Assembly: GCF_001655685.1 (NCBI RefSeq)
Contig: NZ_LYVF01000099.1
Location: forward strand, 1 to 53,239
Source of the DNA: Desulfotomaculum copahuensis
GTDB lineage: Bacteria > Bacillota > Desulfotomaculia > Desulfotomaculales > Desulfovirgulaceae
Reading direction: 5' to 3'
DNA length: 53,239 bases
Position numbers and translations under genes: made by a program. Positions 33,488 to 42,342 of the stretch are shown piece by piece (positions within the stretch are counted from its first letter, which is position 1; every line of letters begins with the position of its first letter). The notes beneath the pieces were generated by a model. The model was not told where the DNA came from and did no database searches. It saw nothing but the letters and a program-made list of their open reading frames with translations.

Positions 33488-34850
33488 AATTGCTTTGGGT
33501 TGGTGGAAGTGGTTGTTGTTGATCTGGAATCGACGGCTTAACCGGTGGAACAACCGGTGTTTTTTCCGGCTGTGGGGTGGAAACATTTTTGCCGGTATTT
33601 ACCGCAGGTGATTCATTTGCTTCCGGTTTTTGCCTTATAACCTGCTGGCTGGTTTTCCCGGTATTCGTCTTTGCTACAGCCTCGGTACTTTGATTAACTT
33701 GTTGATGATTAATTGGCGGGGTTTCCGGTTTTTGTGGGGCAACTTTTACGGCCGCCTGCGTGGTACTCTCGGCAGGCCGATTTCCGGCTTCACCACCCGT
33801 AAGTTTCCTTACGCCCGTAAATTCCCCGGCTGTTGCGACGCCGGACGGATTGGTTACGGCATTGGCTCCGGTTTTGGTTATACTTTTTGCGCCGACCACT
33901 TCGGGTGGTGCCGCCTGCATGGCATTTTTTACTTCTGCCGCTGCTTTTTTATCCATATGCTTATCGCTGTTAACCAGGCCTTTAGTACCATCAGCTGAGC
34001 CGGTTACGGCCTTTGCCGCAACGCCCGCTGAACCAGACACAACACCACTTCCAATCGTGGAGGCTGTTTTCGCTGTCATGTTTGTCATTTCGGATGGGAT
34101 AACCGGTGCATCATTCTTTGTTCCTGCAATTAGACTTTTAACGGTTTTATCCTCTGAATGCGATCCGGTTACCGCTTTTGCTTCGCCCTTTGCGAATTCC
34201 TCGGCTTTCTTTGCCCCTGCCGCTCCTGCGGCCGCTACATCGCCAACCGGGCCGGCCACGATACCCGCTCCGGTTGTTGCGGCGGCTTTCGCTGCTGTAC
34301 CGGCACCCGCCGCTGTGCCGGCCGTTTTCATGCCCGTTACACCGGGCGGGGTTGCCCGGGCGGTATTCAGGGTTATTCCCGTATTTTTACCTGCCGTCAA
34401 TTCCTGCGGTATCCCGGACTGCGGGGGCTGGCCCTCCCAGACATCGTTTGCTTTATAGTCATCCACATCATAGATCGTCCGGCCAGGTATCTCCCCGTGC
34501 GGCCAGTTTTTAGGCGGCTGGCCTTCCCACGCTTCTTCTGCTTCCGGGTCCAGTACCTCCGGAAACCGCTCAGAATCCACCCGAGCACCGCCATCAGGTC
34601 GGATGGGCCGCGGCGTTTTGTCTATTGGCGGCTCTTTGCGCCGTAAATCCATCCAATCCATAACGGTATCCGCTATTCCAATACTACGCACCATCTTCAG
34701 CTTGTCCATTATTCCCTGAATCCCATTTAAGCTGGTGTTTTTTGTTATACCGCTGGTTAAAGCATTCGTTATCATCTCCAGTACATGTTTCCTGAAAAGC
34801 GCCGCGCCGCCGAATATGGCGGCCAGGACAATCAGCGCCAGTCCAATCAA
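33486..34850 (-). CDS. Membrane-anchored low-complexity protein, companion of the VirB6-like protein
   Basis: A 454-residue protein: one N-terminal helix (IGLALIVLAAIFGGAALF), then a long Ala/Thr/Lys/Pro-rich, probably disordered cytoplasmic or surface region. A short repeat is present: EEAWEGQPPKNWP and NDVWEGQPPQSGIP, about 35 residues apart. The C-terminus is Pro/Gln-rich. No domain is recognised. It begins nine bases after the VirB6-like gene (TTG 34850, AGGGG 5 nt upstream). VirB6/TrbL/TcpH proteins often end in such a tail, so this may be that tail as a separate gene. Confidence 0.6.
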   Translation of the reverse strand: MIGLALIVLAAIFGGAALFRKHVLEMITNALTSGITKNTSLNGIQGIMDKLKMVRSIGIADTVMDWMDLRRKEPPIDKTPRPIRPDGGARVDSERFPEVLDPEAEEAWEGQPPKNWPHGEIPGRTIYDVDDYKANDVWEGQPPQSGIPQELTAGKNTGITLNTARATPPGVTGMKTAGTAAGAGTAAKAAATTGAGIVAGPVGDVAAAGAAGAKKAEEFAKGEAKAVTGSHSEDKTVKSLIAGTKNDAPVIPSEMTNMTAKTASTIGSGVVSGSAGVAAKAVTGSADGTKGLVNSDKHMDKKAAAEVKNAMQAAPPEVVGAKSITKTGANAVTNPSGVATAGEFTGVRKLTGGEAGNRPAESTTQAAVKVAPQKPETPPINHQQVNQSTEAVAKTNTGKTSQQVIRQKPEANESPAVNTGKNVSTPQPEKTPVVPPVKPSIPDQQQPLPPTQSN

Positions 34851-34859
34851 TATATCCCC

Positions 34860-36311
34860 TCATTTCATGATTGCCAGCGTAAAGGCTGTACCAATACTCA
34901 AAACAAGTGACAGGTATAGTCCATAAACCAGCTTGACCATAAAGAAACTGGCCAGGTGCTTGAAGTATCTCGCGGTGAGGTTCCATCCGTGAACGGGCCA
35001 TATTAGGGCAAACAGAAATACCGGCAGAACCAGAAGCATGGCCGCCAGCATGATCTGGCAGACCAGTATGGATAACCCGATGGAAACGGCGAGAAAAGCG
35101 AAGGCAATGGCTGGAATCAAGGTTAAAGCAGCTACTACGATGTGGTTTAGTGTAGAGCCGGCCGCCATGCCTACCGTCGTGCCTGGATGATTGCCGTGAT
35201 CTACCGGCGCGGGCTGATTACCCGTCAGCGAGTCTAAACCTTTTTGCAGGTGATTCTGCGGCGGTGTCGGCCGTGACAGAACATCAACCACGGTATTCCT
35301 GGCCGGACCGGTGGTGGCCAGGTAGATATTGTCTATGGTCATGCTCTGTAACTTGGCCGGGTCGGGAAACTCGTCTTTGTGTCCGGCCAGCAGGTTATAT
35401 TCATCTGCGGTCAGTTTTAAGTTATCCTCCTGGGTAGTTCCAAACATGGCCGCCGCCCATGGTTCGGCCACGATAGCGTTCCATGCCGCCTGACCAGCAA
35501 CAATTAGTCCCTTGTCCATAGGGTCGGCGTTGACGTTTTGTCCTGAGATGCTGTTACCCAAATAGCCCCCCACTGCACCCAGGAATACGCCGGTAACCGA
35601 GTCGGTGGCCCGGGCAAAACTACTGATGAGCGGCTGGGCGTTAGTGGCGAAAAAAAACATGCCGCCAACGGCAACTGCAGCTACTAAAAGAGCGCTGATT
35701 ATGGAAGTGATCTCGCGGCGTATAAACCAGAAAACGGCGTATACTAGCAAGAAAATTATGCCCCAGGACATCAACAATTGGGTAAGGTCGCCATTGGGGG
35801 TAAAAATATTCTTAATCCCATCCGAAACCCAACCGACCATGCCGGACACAATGTCGGTATGGAAGGCAAGCACGCAAATGTTAATTGATACCCTGGTCAA
35901 CATTTTTGTGGCGCTAAATAGCAGGTTGGCCACGAAATCCTCCACCTGATAAACCCCGTTTTGGGCCATTTTGGACAAATCCCAACCGCCTTCAACTGGT
36001 GCGTGATCAAATGTCCAGCGGTCCATCGGCCAGTTTTCCCAGGTGGCGTTTTTGTATATCTGGGCCAGACCAGCCGCGCCGGTAGAGGCCACCAGAGCAC
36101 CGAAAGGCCCGCCCGCCACCAGACCGGCCGATCCGGCGGTACCGATGCTGATCAGTTCAAAAAGAAGCCCTTCCTGCGCCTTTTCAGCATCAATATCACC
36201 CGCCAGGTTATACTCTCCGGCGTCCGCCCCACCGATCATGGCAAAGGCGGGCAGGGCAAAAGAAAAACATATGACTGAAATGAGTATTATCGTGATTGTT
36301 TTTTTAATCAA
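34860..36311 (-). CDS. VirB6/TrbL/TcpH-like T4SS channel protein
   Basis: A 483-residue protein with a signal peptide (SVICFSFALPAFA), an extracellular segment of about 120 residues, and six or more membrane helices in two blocks (about 185-270 and 390-480). The second block has FLAVSIGLSILVCQIMLAAM, typical of VirB6/TrbL. It would form the inner-membrane pore of the T4SS. TTG 36311 has AGGGGG 7 nt upstream. It follows the VirB4 and lipoprotein genes in the same direction. Confidence 0.75.
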   Translation of the reverse strand: MIKKTITIILISVICFSFALPAFAMIGGADAGEYNLAGDIDAEKAQEGLLFELISIGTAGSAGLVAGGPFGALVASTGAAGLAQIYKNATWENWPMDRWTFDHAPVEGGWDLSKMAQNGVYQVEDFVANLLFSATKMLTRVSINICVLAFHTDIVSGMVGWVSDGIKNIFTPNGDLTQLLMSWGIIFLLVYAVFWFIRREITSIISALLVAAVAVGGMFFFATNAQPLISSFARATDSVTGVFLGAVGGYLGNSISGQNVNADPMDKGLIVAGQAAWNAIVAEPWAAAMFGTTQEDNLKLTADEYNLLAGHKDEFPDPAKLQSMTIDNIYLATTGPARNTVVDVLSRPTPPQNHLQKGLDSLTGNQPAPVDHGNHPGTTVGMAAGSTLNHIVVAALTLIPAIAFAFLAVSIGLSILVCQIMLAAMLLVLPVFLFALIWPVHGWNLTARYFKHLASFFMVKLVYGLYLSLVLSIGTAFTLAIMK

Positions 36312-36325
36312 TCAGGTGCCCCCTT

Positions 36326-36769
36326 TCACTTTGCCGGCTCTATCGGTAAATCACCGTTGTCAGTAAGAGTGATTCTCCATATCCCATCTTCCCTAACCAT
36401 AGGGATTGAAGCCTTATACCACTTACCTTTTATTTTTATCTCAAAAATAACATTTGCATTTGTCCCCTTAATATCTTCCGACAGTATCCTGATCTGGTTG
36501 TCTTCATTGCTATCGTTGACACTACCGGCATTTTGTTTAGCTAAATAACCGGCGACGCTGCCATACATCATCTTGATCTGGCCCTGCTGGGACATCTCAA
36601 TGTACTGGGCGGCTTCTGAGTAATTGTTGTTTACCATGGCATTCCAGAAGGCGACGAAGTCCTTGCCAGGGGTATGAACCGGTTCAGCAGGTTTGCTATT
36701 TCCACAGGCGGCCAGGCAAAACATTAAAACTATCACTAAAACCATTAATGCAAGAGTTGTTTTTTTCAC
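36326..36769 (-). CDS. Lipoprotein of the T4SS operon
   Basis: A 147-residue lipoprotein: signal with lipobox CLAACGNS, then a NTF2/DUF4878-like alpha-beta domain (AFWNAMVNNNYSEAAQYI, then VREDGIWRITL). It would sit on the outer face of the membrane beside the channel. GTG 36769 has GGAGGGG 5 nt upstream and overlaps the VirB4 stop. NTF2-like domains also occur in VirB8/TcpC, so a scaffold role is possible. Confidence 0.75.
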   Translation of the reverse strand: MKKTTLALMVLVIVLMFCLAACGNSKPAEPVHTPGKDFVAFWNAMVNNNYSEAAQYIEMSQQGQIKMMYGSVAGYLAKQNAGSVNDSNEDNQIRILSEDIKGTNANVIFEIKIKGKWYKASIPMVREDGIWRITLTDNGDLPIEPAK

Positions 36770-39165
36770 TTTTTCCCCTCCATTTTGCCGGGTGATGTAT
36801 CGAATAGCTGAAGCAGGTATTCCGGACGGGGATCAATGTACACCTGCCCGATGCGGCCATATGCATCTCGCATGACACACCAGCCGCTGGTCAATGCCGG
36901 AAACAGCGAGCCCACGCCCTTGCCCCCGCCACCGTCCTCTTCCGGATCGGCACCCAGAAGATCAATGTTGGCGGCGATTTCTCCTTTGTCCTGGGCTCGG
37001 AAACAGAACACATAGTTGATATTGTTCCGCAGTGAGTGCAGGTCCGCCACGTCAGTGGTGTTCTGGGTAATCAGGATGGGCGCGGCGCCGTAAGTACGGG
37101 CGGCCATACGGATCAATTCGTCAATTACCCGGCGGCCTTCGGAGATGTTTAAAAGCATCCAGGACTCGTCAAACGCCTCTACTTTGATAACGTCCTTTGG
37201 CAGTGAAAATGCCACTTCCCGGGCCATAGTGGCCGCCAGGAACAACAGCGCCAGGCCCTGGCGTTCGCTTTCCGTAATACGCCCGGCGTTTAGATTTGCC
37301 GCTGTCCGCGGTAAGGGTAGACCCTGCACATTTATTACGGTGGCCCGGGCAATGTCATCCACGCTGCCCGTGCCGAAGACCAGGTGACCCATTGCGCTGT
37401 TTTTCAGACTTTCCAGGAGTAAAGCACACTGTTTGGCTTCCTGGCTGATTATTTCATGTGTTCCGCTGGCGGCCAGGCGATGCAGTTCATCGAGACAGGA
37501 CTGCATGTTTCGTTTCTCCGGCGGCATGTTGCCGACTGCTTCCACGGCCTGGGCTACGGCCACCCGGCGGGCGTCGTTATCATCCCGCAGGTTAAGTGCC
37601 ACAGAAAGATAGTCCAGGGCGATACTGATTGCGCGCCTGGGTTCTTTGGAAAGCATAAACGGGTTCATTTGCGCGTTGCCGCCAGGGCAGAGGTCAATTT
37701 TCTTCACCGGGAAAAGCCGGTCTAAAACATCGTACTCGTTCTTGGGATCTACGATAAACAGGTACGCACCGGCCAGATAGGCCAGGTAGAGTAAAAGTTT
37801 TACCAGCAGGCTTTTGCCGCCGCCCAAAGCGCCGCTTATGAACATGGCGTTGGAGCGATTGAGTTTCTTGGCGGCAAATCCCGGCTGCCAGAATACCGGC
37901 GCGGCTCCGGACCACGCGATGAAAAACCCGCAGCCGTCCCCCATGTCCAGGGATATGGTCGGCCCGGCCGCGGCGATAAAGCCGGGATCACAGTTGATCA
38001 TGGCCGCGGCCGGGTCGGAACCGGGGATGAAAGAATACAGACACTTGAGTTGATCGCCTATCGGCTTTACCGCCCTGTACCCGGAAGAAGCATAGCGTTC
38101 CGCCAGACGCCTGGAGGCCGCCCGGACGTCCTTCAATTCCTTCGCTCCTACAGCCAGGACTGCCGATATGGCGGCCAGCGGTTGGCCGGCAGCCAGTTTT
38201 CCTTCCAGGTACCGGCCCTCCACATATGCGTATTCCTCATCCGTGGAGGCTTCTTCTCCGCCTTCTGCCGCCTCCTTGATCTGGCCGCGCAGGTATTTGC
38301 GCATATCGGCCGCTTTTTTACGTGCTTTGTAGGGCCTGATGATTTCAAAGTGTACGGCGGCGTCCACGGCAAATTCACCTGCGTCCAATGAGGCCAGCCA
38401 TTCCGCCCCCACTTCGGGCAGTTCCTTCGGCATATCAGGAAAGGTTATGAACGCCTGGTGATGTACTTCGTCTGTTCCCGCCGTAATCGTTATGTGTGAC
38501 GGGTGCTCATGGATCATACAGCCGTCGGAGAATGCCGCAATGATGGCCGGAGTGAATTTACCCCCGTCCCGGGAAGGCAGGGGCGGGGGCAGAACGCCCA
38601 CCCGCCTGGTATTGCGCCGGATAATGAAGTCCAGGTCGGAAAAATCCGCCCGGCCGGCTACAGCGTGTCTGATACGCTTGAATAATTCGTCCTCCGCTTC
38701 CATTGCGTTTTCCAGGCGTTGCTTTGTCAATACCCACCGGTCGGTGCGAAGAAAGGCATTCATGATTGTATCGCGCATTTCGTACAGGTAATCACGCATC
38801 ATTGCGCCCCAGTCATCTTCGGGCTTCAATTTTAGTTGCAAGACCAGGTAGCGCCGGCGGTTCCTCGCGCCGGCGGCCAGTGCCCGGCGGACGGCACTGG
38901 CGTGGCGGTAGGCTTCTTCCGACGGTGCCGCACCGGCGGCGGCAAGATAGTCTTCTTCTAATGTCCGCATTTCTTCGGACAACAAGAGTATCTGCCCTTT
39001 GCCTTCCAAGCCCCAGAAAAGCTGCTCGAACTGCCTGATCACCATCCGTCGCTCCGCTAAAGGCAGGTGGTTATATGGCCTGCCGGGCAGGCGGTAAATT
39101 GCATAGGCTTCGTTTTTGTAATTAAAAACAATGTTGTTCTTAAAGGCCACAAGCGGGAAATTAAT
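36766..39165 (-). CDS. virB4: VirB4/TcpF-type ATPase of the T4SS, probable ATT start
   Basis: A 799-residue ATPase, the most conserved T4SS component. Walker A is SGALGGGKSLLVK (about 440), Walker B is VEAFDESWMLL (about 660), followed by the ITQNTTDVADL Gln motif. The N-terminal domain (LPGRPYNHLPLAERRMVIRQ) is typical of ConE/TcpF. A GTG at 39150 is 22 bases past the ribosome site; ATT at 39165 has GGAGGTG exactly 7 nt upstream and overlaps the tcpE stop (ATTAA). It gives the N-terminus x-NFPLVAFKNNIVF. ATP hydrolysis drives pilus or channel assembly and substrate export. Confidence 0.93.
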   Translation of the reverse strand: MNFPLVAFKNNIVFNYKNEAYAIYRLPGRPYNHLPLAERRMVIRQFEQLFWGLEGKGQILLLSEEMRTLEEDYLAAAGAAPSEEAYRHASAVRRALAAGARNRRRYLVLQLKLKPEDDWGAMMRDYLYEMRDTIMNAFLRTDRWVLTKQRLENAMEAEDELFKRIRHAVAGRADFSDLDFIIRRNTRRVGVLPPPLPSRDGGKFTPAIIAAFSDGCMIHEHPSHITITAGTDEVHHQAFITFPDMPKELPEVGAEWLASLDAGEFAVDAAVHFEIIRPYKARKKAADMRKYLRGQIKEAAEGGEEASTDEEYAYVEGRYLEGKLAAGQPLAAISAVLAVGAKELKDVRAASRRLAERYASSGYRAVKPIGDQLKCLYSFIPGSDPAAAMINCDPGFIAAAGPTISLDMGDGCGFFIAWSGAAPVFWQPGFAAKKLNRSNAMFISGALGGGKSLLVKLLLYLAYLAGAYLFIVDPKNEYDVLDRLFPVKKIDLCPGGNAQMNPFMLSKEPRRAISIALDYLSVALNLRDDNDARRVAVAQAVEAVGNMPPEKRNMQSCLDELHRLAASGTHEIISQEAKQCALLLESLKNSAMGHLVFGTGSVDDIARATVINVQGLPLPRTAANLNAGRITESERQGLALLFLAATMAREVAFSLPKDVIKVEAFDESWMLLNISEGRRVIDELIRMAARTYGAAPILITQNTTDVADLHSLRNNINYVFCFRAQDKGEIAANIDLLGADPEEDGGGGKGVGSLFPALTSGWCVMRDAYGRIGQVYIDPRPEYLLQLFDTSPGKMEGKK

Positions 39166-39541
39166 CTTCGATCACCTCCGGTATGCTCCAGTCCACCCTG
39201 TAACGGTGAAAGTTTTGTATTGCCCGGCCGGCCAGGTTGGTGGTTTTCGGCCTGACCAGGTACAGCAGCAGGTCCTTGATGAACGTTGGAGCGAATTTCC
39301 CCTGGGGGTCCAACTGCAGGGCGGCCCAGGCGACACCGGTGGCCATTGCCAGTGTAGCCAGCCAGGGATGTGACGGGAACACTAAACGACCGATAGGTAA
39401 AAACGGGAAGTATACAACTAGACCGATGATTAGCCCTTCCAGGGGTATCGGCCGGGGTAGTGTTTTCCCACCGATTTCATAAATCTTAAACTGGATTTTA
39501 AATAGACTCCTGTAACTGTTAAAATGCCTTTCGTCTGCCAT
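39161..39541 (-). CDS. tcpE: TcpE-family membrane protein
   Basis: A 126-residue protein of the TcpE family (ConD of ICEBs1), recognised by SYRSLFKIQFKIYEIGGKTLPRPIPLE and two following helices. The longest exact stretch is shortened here: SLFKIQFKIYEI, then LPRPIPL. TcpE is a membrane subunit always found just before the VirB4 gene in Gram-positive T4SS loci, as here. ATG 39541 has GGGAGGTG 5 nt upstream. Confidence 0.85.
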   Translation of the reverse strand: MADERHFNSYRSLFKIQFKIYEIGGKTLPRPIPLEGLIIGLVVYFPFLPIGRLVFPSHPWLATLAMATGVAWAALQLDPQGKFAPTFIKDLLLYLVRPKTTNLAGRAIQNFHRYRVDWSIPEVIED

Positions 39542-39552
39542 GGCATCACCTC

Positions 39553-39586
39553 CCAAAAAAAATGCCCGGACGGAAAACCGTCCGGG
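39553..39586 (-). terminator. Intrinsic terminator after a VirB2/TcpD-like gene
   Basis: Minus strand CCCGGACGG, loop TTTT, CCGTCCGGG, then CATTTTTTTT. Perfect 9-bp stem, inside the T4SS operon between the small membrane protein and tcpE; it would lower transcription of the ATPase relative to the pilin-like gene. Confidence 0.92.
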
Positions 39587-39596
39587 TAAGTGTTCG

Positions 39597-39923
39597 TTAT
39601 GGGCCTGAACTGCCGCCGAAAAGACTCATGATGGCGTTACCCACGCTTTGCATGGCATCCGGGCTGGCCAGAAAAATGAGTATGGCCCCGACAACGACGA
39701 TGGCGATGGTTTTGGTTACCTGGTGTTTGAGAAATTCCATCACCCCGGCGACCAGCACAGCGATAATGATCACCGTTTTAACCAGCGTCAAAATGCTTTG
39801 TGTCCCGGCTTTAAAGTCATATGCCGCAGCCACCCCGGGTGTCAGAGCCAGCCAGGTGGCCGCCAGCACGGTTACGGGCAGCACCCTTGCCGTTCCCTGC
39901 CTTATTTTTTCCGGTATCCGCAT
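39597..39923 (-). CDS. VirB2/TcpD-like small membrane protein
   Basis: A 108-residue protein with a signal-like first helix (VLPVTVLAATWLALTPGVAAA) and two further helices, ending in SLFGGSSGP. The size and two-helix layout after cleavage match VirB2/TcpD pilin-like subunits. It is a paralogue of the protein at 41971 (shared pattern of LVK..., E-x-F/H-K, then AxPdxM...I...Gg). ATG 39923 has AAAGGAGGTG upstream. Confidence 0.7.
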   Translation of the reverse strand: MRIPEKIRQGTARVLPVTVLAATWLALTPGVAAAYDFKAGTQSILTLVKTVIIIAVLVAGVMEFLKHQVTKTIAIVVVGAILIFLASPDAMQSVGNAIMSLFGGSSGP

Positions 39924-39949
39924 TTTAGCCTCACCTCCTTTCACCGGCG

Positions 39950-40864
39950 CTAATATCCGGCCCCCAGGCTTTCCACCAGGTAACTCCCCCGGTCCGCCCG
40001 CACTTTCAAGTACACTGTCTGGGATACGTTGCCGGCGCCCGGAGCGGATACGGTTACCTGTACGCGAGCCGCGGTTGGCTTTGTCTCGCTGTTTACCACG
40101 ACGTCATTCACCGATACCAGCTTCCAACCACTGACCGGGTTAACTTTTACGCCCGGTGCGATGAAGTTGGTCAGGGGCTGGCCGGAGTAATACATGCTCA
40201 TGAACTGGTCGATGAAAGTCTTGAAGTCGGGCGGGGCGGACAGGCTAAAATTGTTTCCGGTTATATCGCCCTTCGTTTCCTCAGGGGCGACAATCACCGG
40301 TAGACCAATGACAGCCGGATTACCGTCCACTACTTGGACCGGTATTTCCACGCACAGCAGCATATCCTGCCATGCCTGAAGTTTCTGCTGCCCGGTGCCG
40401 TTGGTGTTAATGTGCAGGCGCTGCAGGTCGCCCATGGTTACCGGAACAAGGGCGGCCGGTATGTTGCTATCAGAGGATACCGGAACCAGACGCCGCACAT
40501 GGAGCAGTACCCTGACACGATATTTCGTCTTATCTACCGCATCTGCCGTTGATACTGCGGACGACGTAACTTCCTGCACGGCATCCGGCAGGTGTACTGC
40601 TGTCGTGTCCTTTAAAAACACACCCAACCGCCGGTTGTAATCGTCCGGATTGCCGCTCCAGGTGGCCCATTCAACGGCGAAGGCCCGGGCAATATCCCGG
40701 ACCCCGTTTAGGGTTTTCTGATGCGTCACGGTCATGGCGTCAGCGGCCACCCGTGAGGCCCTGGTCACTATGTTCACGCTCCGGACGGATATGACCACAA
40801 CAATAAGTATCAGGAGCCACAGCAGGCTGGCCGCCAGCCAGCGAAAGAAAAGTCTCCGGTTCAT
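39950..40864 (-). CDS. TcpC/VirB8-like T4SS protein
   Basis: A 304-residue bitopic protein: cytoplasmic tip, one helix (WLAASLLWLLILIVVVISV), then two NTF2-like extracellular domains (about 60-170 and 195-304), the TcpC layout seen in pCW3 and Tn916-type elements. The segments FAVEWATWSGNPDDY and FIDQFMSMYYSGQPL mark the domain starts. It bridges the membrane ATPases and the outer channel. ATG 40864 overlaps the upstream stop (TAATG). Confidence 0.85.
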   Translation of the reverse strand: MNRRLFFRWLAASLLWLLILIVVVISVRSVNIVTRASRVAADAMTVTHQKTLNGVRDIARAFAVEWATWSGNPDDYNRRLGVFLKDTTAVHLPDAVQEVTSSAVSTADAVDKTKYRVRVLLHVRRLVPVSSDSNIPAALVPVTMGDLQRLHINTNGTGQQKLQAWQDMLLCVEIPVQVVDGNPAVIGLPVIVAPEETKGDITGNNFSLSAPPDFKTFIDQFMSMYYSGQPLTNFIAPGVKVNPVSGWKLVSVNDVVVNSETKPTAARVQVTVSAPGAGNVSQTVYLKVRADRGSYLVESLGAGY

Positions 40865-41967
40865 TACAGGCCCCCTTCTCCAATGAGATCCCGGCTCTGG
40901 TTCAGTGTATTGTTGAACTGGTCGCGGGTAAGGAAGTTATGCAGGGCGAAATACTGATCTACCAGGTGACCGGTTTTGTCATACACCAGCACGCGATTGC
41001 CCGACAGCCAGCACAGTTTGCCGTCCATCTCATTGGCTGTTTGCTCATCCCAGCCGTTTAGCTTCCAGGTCTCCAGGTTAAGGTTTTTGGGGTTTTTAAA
41101 GGCAGTAATGAGATTGGGCACGGTATCATAAAGAGCGCCGGAGGCTGTTACCTGCTCGATTTTCCCATTTTGGTCACGGATTACATTGACATAAGCGCAC
41201 ATTACCGCAGGACCGGATTTTTCAGGAGTTGTTCCCCCCTCTTTTACGGCGTCCATGAACCTGTCAATGTTTTTCCTGATCACCGGGGCGCCTGCAATGT
41301 AGCAGTTATCGCCCAGGTAACCTTCATATACCTGCCAGCCCCCCACGCCATTGTTCATATCGTTTGCGGCGTCCTGGTTTTTAGTTACGCACCATTTCAG
41401 GTTAAAGTGTTTCTCGAATTCATTTCTCACTGCTGCCATGACTGGCTTTTGATGACCACCGCTTATTCCTTCGGCATTGGCCAATCCCGCCAGAACATCC
41501 ACGAAATCGGTTACTTTGGCCAGGTTGAATTTGTATATCATTGTTGAACTGATGGCTTTCCCGAAGGCGTACCAGGGAGGCATATTTATTGTGTAGTTTT
41601 GTGGTTCCACTATGTCTGCGGCAAAGTATTCTTCCTGCTGCCCCTGCCAGGTGTCCAGCTGGCCTTTGAGAACGACCACCTTGCCCACGTTGCCCGTCAG
41701 TGTTTCGGCAGCCTGGTCATTCTCTGGAATCACCTGCTCAAACTTTTTGGACTGGATTGTTTTCCAGGAATAATCCGGCAATTGTACCGCAACACTTCCA
41801 TAAACGATCGCGGTGTTCTCACTGGTATTGATTGAGATTATCTTACCGAACATATGGGCATGTCCGTAGTACATGCTGTAATCATCGGTATTATCGGCAC
41901 TGGCCTCAAATGGAACAAAGAGCAACAGGAGCATGACTGTAAAGAACAGGGATAAGATTTTTCTCAC
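40864..41967 (-). CDS. Secreted protein of unknown function in the T4SS operon
   Basis: A 367-residue exported protein with a signal peptide (LLLLFVPFEASA), an OB-like N-terminal part (YGHAHMFGKIISINTSEN) and a larger alpha-beta body with five or so Cys/Trp landmarks. No domain is recognised. It sits between two VirB2-like genes and TcpC, so it is probably a dedicated extracellular channel or wall component. The start is GTG 41967, with GGAGG about 10 nt upstream. Confidence 0.7.
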   Translation of the reverse strand: MRKILSLFFTVMLLLLFVPFEASADNTDDYSMYYGHAHMFGKIISINTSENTAIVYGSVAVQLPDYSWKTIQSKKFEQVIPENDQAAETLTGNVGKVVVLKGQLDTWQGQQEEYFAADIVEPQNYTINMPPWYAFGKAISSTMIYKFNLAKVTDFVDVLAGLANAEGISGGHQKPVMAAVRNEFEKHFNLKWCVTKNQDAANDMNNGVGGWQVYEGYLGDNCYIAGAPVIRKNIDRFMDAVKEGGTTPEKSGPAVMCAYVNVIRDQNGKIEQVTASGALYDTVPNLITAFKNPKNLNLETWKLNGWDEQTANEMDGKLCWLSGNRVLVYDKTGHLVDQYFALHNFLTRDQFNNTLNQSRDLIGEGGL

Positions 41968-41970
41968 CTT

Positions 41971-42342
41971 TTATGCGCCTCCCCCGGGGTTGGCCGTCAC
42001 GCCGCCACTTACGCCAGGGGCACCCGATGTTGTGCCCGCCCCGCCTCCGATGAACTGGAGTATACCGCGGCCCAGGGCATCCATTTTCTCCGGCGCGGCA
42101 ACGTGCATGAGCAGTGCCGCCAGAAGTATCACGGCAACAAGGTACAACAGGTTCCGTTTGTGGAATATCTCGACGATAAAGGCTATGAAAGCCGCCGCGA
42201 TAAGCAGCATTTTTATCAAAGTGATTATGTTGTTTGCACCGTGCATGAAGTCTATGCTACTATCTGCGGCGTATGTCGGAGCGATGCCAATTAAAAACGA
42301 AGATAGTAAAAGCGTTATGCGCATAAGCAACCTGTTCATCAT
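41971..42342 (-). CDS. VirB2/TcpD-like small membrane protein, second copy
   Basis: A 123-residue protein: signal sequence (LLLSSFLIGIAPTYA), two helices (about 50-95) and a Gly/Ala/Thr/Ser-rich tail. A paralogue of the 39597 protein. First gene of the T4SS set. Two adjacent ATG codons (42342, 42339) follow AGGGGGTG; the longer frame (to 42408) starts with polar residues. A 16-codon leader frame ends on its start codon. Confidence 0.7.
   Translation of the reverse strand: MMNRLLMRITLLLSSFLIGIAPTYAADSSIDFMHGANNIITLIKMLLIAAAFIAFIVEIFHKRNLLYLVAVILLAALLMHVAAPEKMDALGRGILQFIGGGAGTTSGAPGVSGGVTANPGGGA

Noticed and set aside
33760-34458. Plus-strand 232-residue frame, Ala/Pro/Val rich
   Set aside because: Antisense reading of the Ala/Thr-rich low-complexity gene 33486-34850.
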